DNA from: a bacterium
GTDB lineage: Bacteria; Auribacterota; UBA3054
Direction: 5' to 3'
DNA length: 43,649 bases
Assembly: GCA_017650925.1 (NCBI GenBank)
Contig: JAGCDY010000018.1
Coordinates: 1 to 43,649, forward strand
A model generated the notes under the pieces. It saw only the letters and a list, made by a program, of their open reading frames with translations. It did not search any database and was not told where the DNA came from. The position numbers were made by a program, and so were the translations under genes. This document shows, piece by piece, positions 7,862 through 15,352 of the stretch; position 1 is the first letter of the stretch; every line of letters begins with the position of its first letter.

Positions 7862-9313
7862 ATGAACAGCTCAGCCCTGAAAGCCAAACTGGAAGCCAAA
7901 GATCCAAGCGTAATGGAAGTTCTTCTCTCCGTCAACGCCCAGGCCGCCGACGTGGCGGAAGAAGCGAGACAGAGACTTATCAACGCCATCACCGTTTATG
8001 AAAAAACCTTCGCTCCCGAAGAAGTGGTGGTCGTCCGCGCCCCGGGCAGAGTCAATTTGATCGGCGAGCACACCGACTACAACGGTTTCCCCGTGATGCC
8101 GATGGCCATATCCAGAGACATGCTCATCGTGGCCGGCGCCAGCAAAGACAACGTCATCAGCTTCGCCAACGTCATTCCTTCCTTCCAGGGCGGATCGTTC
8201 ACCATTGAGCGCAACATCCCCCCGTATCAGGGCGGCGACTGGGGCAACTACATCAAGAGCGCCACGCAGGGCCTCATCGATTTCTGGGGAACCGAGGAAG
8301 GGCTGCAGGGCCTCAAAATGGTCATAGACGGCAACGTGCCCCTGGCCAGCGGCCTCTCTTCCTCCGCCGCCTTCACAGTCGCGGCCGCCGAAGCGATCCT
8401 CGCCATCAACGGCAGGACGATCGACCCGGTCGTCCTGGCGGAAGTCATGGCCAAATCCGACCACTATGTCGGCATGGCAAGTGGCGGCATGGACCAGTCC
8501 ATCTCCATTCTGGGCCAGGCCGGCAAATGCCTCAAGATCGACTTCTATCCCATCAGGACGAAACTCGTGACCCTGCCCAAGGAAGCCGACATCCTCGTCT
8601 GCCACTCCCGCGTCAAAGCCGCCAAGGCTGGCAACGCCAGGATCGCCTACAACATGCGCACGGTCGAGTGCCGCATCGCTTTCATGCTGCTGCATAAGCT
8701 GGCCGGCAAAGCGGGCGCCAAAGAGCCCACCATGCTCTACGATTGGTTCGCCAATGAGACGGAAGGCTTCGACGACGCCCTCAACAAGATCGAGACCGCG
8801 CTCGTCGACGAAGGCTACACCGTTAAGATGATCGCGGAAGCCCTGGGCGTTTCGGAAGAATACGCCGCCAAGGAAGTCTGCCTCACCAAGACCGGCGAAG
8901 TGATGCCCGAACCGCAGGGCGGCTTCCAGGTCAAGAAGAGAGCCCGCCACGTCATCAGCGAAGCCAGAAGAGTGGAAGATTCCATGGCCCTTCTGAACGG
9001 CGACTCCGAGAACAAAGCCGAGGCTTTCGGTCTTCTTATGGATCAATCCCACGCCAGCTGCCGAGACGATTACGAGATCAGCTGCGAAGAGTTGAACGCT
9101 CTCGTGGAAGCCGGCAAGGCCGCCGGTTCCTACGGCTCGAGGCTGACCGGCGCCGGCTTTGGCGGCTGCACCGTGCACCTCATCCCCAAGGGCAAAGGAC
9201 CCGAATTCATCAAGAAGATCCACGAGGCTTATTACCTCCCGCACGACCTTGACGGCTACGCCGATAACCAGTACCTCTTCGCTCCCGCGCAGGGCGCCGG
9301 CAAGCTCTTCTGA
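7862..9313 (+). CDS. galK: Galactokinase / N-acetylgalactosamine kinase (GHMP family, GALK2-like)
   Basis: Sugar 1-kinase of 483 aa, longer than typical bacterial GalK (about 385). Motifs in order: the galactokinase signature GRVNLIGEHTDYNG near 61-74, the GHMP ATP loop PLASGLSSSAAF near 160-172, GGMDQSIS near 213, and GSRLTGAGFGGCTV near 428. There is a 55-residue N-terminal extension. Blocks such as SHASCRDDYE and the MRTVECR helix recall human GALK2 (GalNAc kinase) more than E. coli GalK, which fits the nearby nahK and suggests amino-sugar salvage. Substrate remains inferred. A strong TTAGGAG site precedes the ATG, and the stop overlaps the uppP start by one base. Confidence 0.88.
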   Translation: MNSSALKAKLEAKDPSVMEVLLSVNAQAADVAEEARQRLINAITVYEKTFAPEEVVVVRAPGRVNLIGEHTDYNGFPVMPMAISRDMLIVAGASKDNVISFANVIPSFQGGSFTIERNIPPYQGGDWGNYIKSATQGLIDFWGTEEGLQGLKMVIDGNVPLASGLSSSAAFTVAAAEAILAINGRTIDPVVLAEVMAKSDHYVGMASGGMDQSISILGQAGKCLKIDFYPIRTKLVTLPKEADILVCHSRVKAAKAGNARIAYNMRTVECRIAFMLLHKLAGKAGAKEPTMLYDWFANETEGFDDALNKIETALVDEGYTVKMIAEALGVSEEYAAKEVCLTKTGEVMPEPQGGFQVKKRARHVISEARRVEDSMALLNGDSENKAEAFGLLMDQSHASCRDDYEISCEELNALVEAGKAAGSYGSRLTGAGFGGCTVHLIPKGKGPEFIKKIHEAYYLPHDLDGYADNQYLFAPAQGAGKLF

Positions 9314-10197
9314 TGACGACTTTCGACGCAATACTGGTCGGTCTTATCCAGGGACTGACGGAATTCATTCCCGTTTCCAGCTCCGGGCATCTCGCCGTGG
9401 CCAAGTTCTTCGTGCCGATCCGCGACCTCGACCTCAATTACATCGTCCTCTTACATTTCGGGACGGTACTGGCGATCTTCGCGGCGCTCTGGAAAGACAT
9501 CTGGATCCTTATCAGGGATTTCTGCAAGGGTGAGAAGTACGCGCTCAATTTCGCGCTGCTCATTCTCATCTCGATGGTCCCGGCCGCCATCGTCGGCTTC
9601 ACGCTTGACGACGTGCTGGAGAGGATCTTCTGCGAAAAGGGCCTCATGATCGGCAGGATCCCGCTGGAGCCGTACCGTCTCATCGGCCTGGCGTTCATCG
9701 CCTGCGCCTACTGGGTGCTCACTCCCGCCAACAACATCCTGAAGGCCCGCAATCAGCTTTCCCCCGAAGAGAAAGAGGAGGCGGAAAAGGATCTGAAGGG
9801 ACTCGACCAGATGACCTGGAAGGACGCGCTCTGGATCGGTTTGGCCCAGGCGGTCGCCGTCATTCCCGGTCTCTCCAGGAGCGGCAGCACCATCTACGCC
9901 GGTCTTCTTTGCAAACTGAAAAGCGACGCGGCCGCCCGCTTCTCTTTTCTCATGTCGATTCCGGTTATTCTGGGCGCGGCCTTAAAGGACGTCGTCTCGC
10001 CCGAGTTCCGCTCCCAGGTGGCCGTATCCTGGCACAACGGCGACGGCACGGCGATAGTCCAGATAATAGGCATTCTGGTGGCTGCCGTTTCTGGTTACGT
10101 TGCCATCAAGCTTTTGCTCAGGATGGTCAACAGGTACAACTTCCGGCCTTTCGTCATCTATCTCTGGATCATAGGGCTTGTCTGCATAGCCTCATAA
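9313..10197 (+). CDS. uppP: Undecaprenyl-diphosphatase
   Basis: Integral membrane BacA/UppP enzyme (294 aa) that dephosphorylates undecaprenyl diphosphate so the lipid carrier can be reused for peptidoglycan and LPS. The two catalytic loops are present: QGLTEFIPVSSSGHL at about 13-27 and PGLSRSGSTI at about 185-194, separated by several hydrophobic helices. The start overlaps the galK stop (TGATG), so translation is probably coupled. Last gene of the nahK operon, followed at once by a terminator. Confidence 0.95.
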   Translation: MTTFDAILVGLIQGLTEFIPVSSSGHLAVAKFFVPIRDLDLNYIVLLHFGTVLAIFAALWKDIWILIRDFCKGEKYALNFALLILISMVPAAIVGFTLDDVLERIFCEKGLMIGRIPLEPYRLIGLAFIACAYWVLTPANNILKARNQLSPEEKEEAEKDLKGLDQMTWKDALWIGLAQAVAVIPGLSRSGSTIYAGLLCKLKSDAAARFSFLMSIPVILGAALKDVVSPEFRSQVAVSWHNGDGTAIVQIIGILVAAVSGYVAIKLLLRMVNRYNFRPFVIYLWIIGLVCIAS

Positions 10198-10232
10198 AAA
10201 AAAGACCGGGCGAAAAGCCCGGTCTTTTTTTT
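10195..10232. terminator. Bidirectional intrinsic terminator between uppP and lysS
   Basis: Stem GACCGGGC / GCCCGGTC (10204-10211 with 10217-10224) and a GAAAA loop. It is flanked by a T-run on the right (10225-10232) and an A-run on the left (10196-10203), so it can stop both convergent transcripts. Confidence 0.9.
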
Positions 10233-10246
10233 GCTTTTTACGGCGC

Positions 10247-11797
10247 TTATTTTTCCAGGAATTTCCTGATCCTGGAGGCGACCACGTCGCTGCCGGCCAT
10301 GGCCACGAACCAGCCGGCCCTGGGGCCGCGGTCTCTGCCAAGCGTCACCCTGTAGAGCGCCTTGCACAGCGCGCCCATGGAGATGCCTTCCGAATTTGCG
10401 ATGCCGTAGATCATCTGGTGGATGGCATTGCCGTCCGCTTCCTTGTCTTTCTCGAGGCCGTCCGCGATGAGGGACAAGGCCTTCTTTTCCTCCGGCGTGA
10501 TCTGGGAAGCGATCTCGGCCGGCGTTTCGTCTAAAAGCGTGAAGATGAATTCCGGCGTGGCGTAGCGCTTCAGCCACTCGTCGGCGTAGTGGCAGCGTTC
10601 AAGAAGAGCCGCCTCGTCGCTGTATTTGAAGCCGGTGCGCTCTAAGATCTTCTTGACCTTCTCGAAATCGCCGCCGGCAACCTGCCAGACGTTGACGAGA
10701 TGATTGAAGGGGATGTGTAGGGGAACGAAGCCGCCGGCCTGGGAAAGCTCGACGCTTCTGGCGTCACGCTGCTTCTTGCTTTCGTCGTCCACTTCGTCGA
10801 CCAGGTTAAGGAGCTGCGTAACGAGGTCCAGAGCCAGGCTGGCCTTGGGATTGGGGCGCGTGATGAAGTAACGCAGCACGTCGGGCGGAACGACTTCCAA
10901 AACTTCGTCGACGGAAACGACGTTACCTTTGCTGGAGCTCATGTCGCCCAGGCCTTTCAGTCTGATCCATTCATAGATGATGGGGAAGGGCTCGGTGCCG
11001 CCGTAGATCTTTCTTACGATCTCTTTGCCGGTGTCGTAGCTGCCGCCCTTGCCGCCGTGGTCTTTGCCGAACGGCTCGACGTCTACGCCCAGGGCCGCCC
11101 ATCTGGCTGGCCAGTCGGCGCGCCAGGTCAGTTTGCCGTTGCCGACGACGGGAACGGTGCGTTCCTTATCGCAGTGCGAGCAGTAGTAGGTGATCTCTTC
11201 CGTTTCCGGATGCCACGCCACAAGCTTCGTGGTCTTCATGTTGCCGCAGAGGCGGCAGTGAGGATTGAAGGGGCTCCAGTCCTCGCCGATCTCTTTGCCG
11301 GTGACTCTCGTTAAGATCTCGGCGATCTCGTCCCTGGCGTTCAGGGCCTGGATTATCTGTTTCTTCAAGACGCCGTCGCGGTAGAGCTCGCTGGCCCTCA
11401 CCACGTGCGCGTCTATTTTCAGTTTCTTGAGCGATTTGACGAACGGCTGCAGGAAGTATTCCGCGTAGGTCATGTCGCTGCCGTCGGGGGCCGGGATCTC
11501 GGAGAGGGGACAGCCGACGTACTTTTCGTAGACCGCGGGGTCCAGGAAGGGATAGACTTTCCTCAAGGCGTCGTAGTCGTCCGCCACGAAGATGAGCTTC
11601 GCCTCATGGCCGCGTTCCTTTAAGATGCGGTAGACGATGTCGGCGGTCAGGACTTCCCTTAAGTTGCCGACGTGGATGCGTCCGGAGGGAGAGATGCCGC
11701 TGGCGATGAGGAAGGGTCCGTTGCCTCTCTGCTGGAGCAGGAGGTCGACGGCTTTGTCGCCCCAATGGGCGCTTTGAGTTTTGATTTGTTCTGCCAT
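10247..11797 (-). CDS. lysS: Lysyl-tRNA synthetase, class I
   Basis: Charges tRNA-Lys with lysine. This is the rarer class I form (516 aa): a Rossmann-fold HIGH-type motif PSGRIHVGN at 37-45, the KMSKS-type DMSSSKGN near 285-292, and an inserted zinc-type region with CRLCGN and YCSHCD cysteine pairs. The class II motifs are absent. The ATG at 11797 lies about 30 bases after the predicted start of the promoter at 11834-11862 and has no Shine-Dalgarno sequence. Single-gene transcript ending at the shared terminator. Confidence 0.93.
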   Translation of the reverse strand: MAEQIKTQSAHWGDKAVDLLLQQRGNGPFLIASGISPSGRIHVGNLREVLTADIVYRILKERGHEAKLIFVADDYDALRKVYPFLDPAVYEKYVGCPLSEIPAPDGSDMTYAEYFLQPFVKSLKKLKIDAHVVRASELYRDGVLKKQIIQALNARDEIAEILTRVTGKEIGEDWSPFNPHCRLCGNMKTTKLVAWHPETEEITYYCSHCDKERTVPVVGNGKLTWRADWPARWAALGVDVEPFGKDHGGKGGSYDTGKEIVRKIYGGTEPFPIIYEWIRLKGLGDMSSSKGNVVSVDEVLEVVPPDVLRYFITRPNPKASLALDLVTQLLNLVDEVDDESKKQRDARSVELSQAGGFVPLHIPFNHLVNVWQVAGGDFEKVKKILERTGFKYSDEAALLERCHYADEWLKRYATPEFIFTLLDETPAEIASQITPEEKKALSLIADGLEKDKEADGNAIHQMIYGIANSEGISMGALCKALYRVTLGRDRGPRAGWFVAMAGSDVVASRIRKFLEK

Positions 11798-11833
11798 AGT
11801 GGTTCTACTTGTGTTTTGAGCTTGATTTCGGTA

Positions 11834-11862
11834 ATTCTACCAAAATGACGGATAGCGTTCAA
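11834..11862 (-). promoter_or_regulatory. Promoter of lysS
   Basis: Minus strand TTGAAC (11862-11857), 17-base spacer, extended -10 TGG-TAGAAT (TAGAAT at 11839-11834). Predicted start near 11827, giving a leader of about 30 bases. Confidence 0.75.
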
Positions 11863-11881
11863 CATCAGAGGGTGAAAACCG

Positions 11882-11910
11882 TTTCAACATTTTTCTAAAA
11901 ATGGTAGAAT
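11882..11910 (+). promoter_or_regulatory. Promoter of the first FHA-like/TPR paralog
   Basis: TTTCAA (11882-11887), 17-base spacer, TGG-TAGAAT (11905-11910). The -10 is identical to that of the divergent lysS promoter. Seven bases separate it from the ATG at 11918, with no ribosome site, predicting a leaderless transcript. Confidence 0.7.
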
Positions 11911-11917
11911 AATCTAT

Positions 11918-14900
11918 ATGAAACTAGTTGCTTTCCCCAATACGCCGCAGAAGCAGGTCTTCGCGGTGACCGGCCCCAGCGCCACTTTCGGTTCCTCACC
12001 TGACAACCCGATCTATTTGGAAGGACCCAATGTCAGCGATTATCAGGCGTCGCTCACTTATTCCGACGGCGTCTGGCTGCTTGAAAGTCTGGATGAGAAG
12101 AAGATACAGTGCGGAAGCGAAGCTTCCTCCAGCCTGAAACTGAAAGTCGGCCTGAAATTCTCTCTGGCCGGCGTCGATTTCCTTGTCCTCGACGTCATAA
12201 TGACCGAGGCGAAAGCGCCGAGCGAACCGGAACAGCCCCAGCAGATGCAGCCTCCTCCCGGCGGCGCCCTGCAGGTCATGCCGAACGGCATGCAGCAGCA
12301 AGGCTACCAGGTCGCTGTCGGCGGCCAACAGTGGGGGATGGCGGCGCCCGGAACTTTCGTAGATCCTTACGCCGGCTTCGTTGTTCAGGCCTCCGACACG
12401 TTAGCCAAACTGGGCTTGATCTTCTCCATCCTTGGCCCCCTGGTCCTGGGTGTCGGCGAATTGATAGGCCTTGTGCTCTGCGTCATCTCCATTTCCCGTC
12501 GCCGCAACACCGTGAGAGGCACGATCATGGCCTGGATCGGCGTGGTGCTCTCTTTGGTCTGGCTTATCATCATCGGTCTGGGGCTCTTCTACTTCATGAC
12601 GAAGGACACCAAAGTCCACAATGAGACGAAAGTGGTGGCCAGGCTGGAAAAGACGGTCATGGCGGAATACTACGTCAAGTACGCCGTGCTAGTCGACGAC
12701 GATGGCAATCTGATCGGCGAATTCGTGGAGCCCGACCGCTTCGCCGGCATCGCCGGAATAGACGTCAAGGCCAAGGAACTGGCCGAGAGTCCGCTGAGGG
12801 AAGGCTACAATTACTACTTCGAGAACGTTTCCGCCGACACTTTCACCATAACCGCTACGCCCCAAGTCTACAACGTGACGGGCAAAAAGACCTACTGGGT
12901 GAACGAAACGGGCATCATCGTCTCGGAAGATCTTAAGGGCTCTCGCTTCGAGGATGACCCCTTATCGAAGATCGAGGACATGGAAAACGTCCAGACGATC
13001 CCGCAGCGCTACGAGAAGGAACTGTCGGAGAAGCTGCTTTTCGCGGCTGAGCAGAACTTCAAGAACGAAAAATACGACCTCTGCCAGCAGATCATCGAGA
13101 ATCTGAAGAACAAATTCCCGTATTCCTCCGCCATGGCGAAGCTGAACGCCGTGGAAAAAGAGAACGCTCCTTTCCTGATGGAAGCCAAGGCCCACAGGCT
13201 GTATTCCGACGCCATGAATTACGTCAAGAGCGGAAGGAAGGATCCGGCCCTGGAGACGCTGAGGAACATCGCGGCGGATTTCCCGAACACCAGTACGGCG
13301 CAGGAAGCCAAGAATCAGGTCAACGCCCTGGCTCTGGAGTTGGCAAGCGCCGAACTTGCGCTGGCGAACGCTTACATCGAGTCCAATTTCTGGAATGCCG
13401 TGGAGGAATCTCTCGGAAAGATCGAGCAGAAATATCCCGAAGCCTTCGTGCAGGGCGACTTCAAGGACAAGGTCTCGGCCTGCCGCAAGCTCAGCCACGA
13501 CCTGAGGGACCAGTACGCCATGAATCTTCTGAAGAGCGCGGAGAACCTGGAACTGGCGGGCGACAACGTCCAGGCCTACAACGCCTATCTGCAGATCAGG
13601 GAGAGCTACGGCAATACGCCGGCCGCAAAGGACATCGACGCGGCCCTGGCGCGCCTCAACACGCAGATGAACGAGAAGACGGCCGAAAAATACATAGCCG
13701 ATATCATGAAGAACGTGGCTATGAGCAACGAGGTCGTCGTCGTGAACATGATTTCGCTCCTAAAGAACAGCTGCGGCGAGACCAAGGCCTACAAGCGGGC
13801 CGAGGAGATCCTCGAGAGGATCAGGAAGAACTGCACCGTCAGCGTCCTCAGCAAAGAAGTTGACAAGTTCATGGAGGAGAAAAATTACCAGTCCGCCAAG
13901 GACAGGCTCGAGCACATCATAAAGGAGAAGCCCGAGTCCTTCATGAAGATCAAGGATAAGCTTGAGCTCTGCCTGGTCAATAATTTCGACACCTACTACG
14001 CGAAGGGGGATTTCGACGAGGCCCTGGAAGCCTACGAACGCTACATGGACATGAACCCCATCCTGCCGGCCATAGACAGGGGAAAAGTCGACGAATGCTG
14101 CTACAAGAGCGGCGTGAGGCTCTATCAGCAGGGCGACATGCGGGACGCCGCGGACAAATTCGAGAAGTGCTATCCGGCCTATCTGAAAGACAACCAGTAC
14201 AACTTCATCGCCGGCCGCGCCAACGCTGTGATAAAGCACTGGGAGCCGGCGGCCAGGCACCTGATCGCCTGCAAGGACATAGAGGATCGCTACAAGTTCG
14301 ACCTCTGCACGGCCAGGGCTTATTCCATCGTCAACCTCTCCATGCGCCAGGAAAACAGGCTCATCGCCATGTTCGTCGCCAATCTTGATTTCCAGGAGAC
14401 CATCAGGGATTACAAGTGGATCAAGATCAACTACGCCAAACTGTCCGTCACGAACGACATCGAGAACGTCAGCAACGTCCTCATGAAGATCGACCGCGAG
14501 AAGACTTCCGGCGAGGTCGTCGTCACGCTGCAGAGGCCGGAGCCGGACGCGCAGAAACAGAATGCGAGCGCGACGGCCAGCGAAAGGGATAAGCTTGACA
14601 TGCAGGAGAGCCTCCTGAACGTCGACAGAAGCTATCAGAAGTCGCTGATGATCATAAACGACAGGATCCGCGAGCTGGAGCAGATACTGAACGAGATAAT
14701 CAGGACGAACGGCTCCAGCAAGCATATCGTCAGGGAGAAATTCAAGAAACAGATCGACCGCTTCAACCTGAGGATCAAGGAGCTTGAGATCATAGACAAG
14801 CGGGAAATGAAGGCCAACGAGGACATCCTAAAGCAGATCGACCGCGACATCGCCCATCACAACGCCGTGAGAGCCGATCTGAAGGCAATCCTTGAAAAGC

Positions 14901-15307
14901 GCAACGTGCCGGAATTGGGCGAGAGGCTCGTTTCCGTATCGAAAAAGATCGAAGAGTTGAAGAAGGTCAACAGGATGTTCAGGAAATTCTTCAACGACAG
15001 GAATCTCCGCAACGCCAAGATCGACCTCTTCCTGAAATCCATCGTCGACTCGGCTGAAAAGGAGACGCTGACTCCTGAGCAACTTTCGGAAGGCGCTGTG
15101 AAGATCAGAGGCTACTACACGAACGAGGACAAGACCTACATAGAGTGCGTCCGGAAATTCACAGAGTCACTTAACATCGACATCGACCTTTCCTCCCTGG
15201 AGGAATTCCTGCCGAAAGACAAGTCTGAAGCGAACAAGGCAAAGGCGGAGGCAGAGGCTGCTGCCAAGGCTCAGCAGCAACAGGCCCAGCCGCCGGAGCA
15301 GAAATAA
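11918..15307 (+). CDS. Giant FHA-like / DUF4190 / pilin-like / TPR / coiled-coil protein, paralog 1
   Basis: A 1129-aa protein of unknown function. Residues 1-95 look like an FHA fold, but the usual GR and SxxH phosphothreonine residues read GS (25-26) and SDYQ (40-43), so phosphopeptide binding is doubtful. A Pro/Gln/Met-rich linker spans 100-150. Two hydrophobic segments at about 165-193 and 203-227, split by SRRRNTVRG, resemble DUF4190. Residues 240-345 resemble pilin/GspG- or DUF2950-like domains (GYNYYF, TFTITATP, KTYWVNETG). TPR-like helical repeats run from about 355 to 870 and a coiled coil from about 896 to 1000, with an Ala/Gln-rich tail. Membrane topology is unclear. It is followed by its tandem paralog. 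It could be an envelope scaffold or secretion-related protein. Confidence 0.7.
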   Translation: MKLVAFPNTPQKQVFAVTGPSATFGSSPDNPIYLEGPNVSDYQASLTYSDGVWLLESLDEKKIQCGSEASSSLKLKVGLKFSLAGVDFLVLDVIMTEAKAPSEPEQPQQMQPPPGGALQVMPNGMQQQGYQVAVGGQQWGMAAPGTFVDPYAGFVVQASDTLAKLGLIFSILGPLVLGVGELIGLVLCVISISRRRNTVRGTIMAWIGVVLSLVWLIIIGLGLFYFMTKDTKVHNETKVVARLEKTVMAEYYVKYAVLVDDDGNLIGEFVEPDRFAGIAGIDVKAKELAESPLREGYNYYFENVSADTFTITATPQVYNVTGKKTYWVNETGIIVSEDLKGSRFEDDPLSKIEDMENVQTIPQRYEKELSEKLLFAAEQNFKNEKYDLCQQIIENLKNKFPYSSAMAKLNAVEKENAPFLMEAKAHRLYSDAMNYVKSGRKDPALETLRNIAADFPNTSTAQEAKNQVNALALELASAELALANAYIESNFWNAVEESLGKIEQKYPEAFVQGDFKDKVSACRKLSHDLRDQYAMNLLKSAENLELAGDNVQAYNAYLQIRESYGNTPAAKDIDAALARLNTQMNEKTAEKYIADIMKNVAMSNEVVVVNMISLLKNSCGETKAYKRAEEILERIRKNCTVSVLSKEVDKFMEEKNYQSAKDRLEHIIKEKPESFMKIKDKLELCLVNNFDTYYAKGDFDEALEAYERYMDMNPILPAIDRGKVDECCYKSGVRLYQQGDMRDAADKFEKCYPAYLKDNQYNFIAGRANAVIKHWEPAARHLIACKDIEDRYKFDLCTARAYSIVNLSMRQENRLIAMFVANLDFQETIRDYKWIKINYAKLSVTNDIENVSNVLMKIDREKTSGEVVVTLQRPEPDAQKQNASATASERDKLDMQESLLNVDRSYQKSLMIINDRIRELEQILNEIIRTNGSSKHIVREKFKKQIDRFNLRIKELEIIDKREMKANEDILKQIDRDIAHHNAVRADLKAILEKRNVPELGERLVSVSKKIEELKKVNRMFRKFFNDRNLRNAKIDLFLKSIVDSAEKETLTPEQLSEGAVKIRGYYTNEDKTYIECVRKFTESLNIDIDLSSLEEFLPKDKSEANKAKAEAEAAAKAQQQQAQPPEQK

Positions 15308-15310
15308 AAG

Positions 15311-15337
15311 AAGGCCTCCCCGGGGAGGCCTTTTTTT
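15311..15337 (+). terminator. Intrinsic terminator after paralog 1
   Basis: Perfect palindrome with arms AAGGCCTCCCC / GGGGAGGCCTT (15311-15332), followed by a T-run to 15337. The next gene starts only 16 bases later. Confidence 0.9.
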
Positions 15338-15352
15338 CGCAGTGATCATTTC

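Noticed and set aside
7871-9331. A 486-residue open frame antisense to galK
   Set aside because: galK is certain from its motifs. The opposite frame stays open because of GC-rich codon bias.
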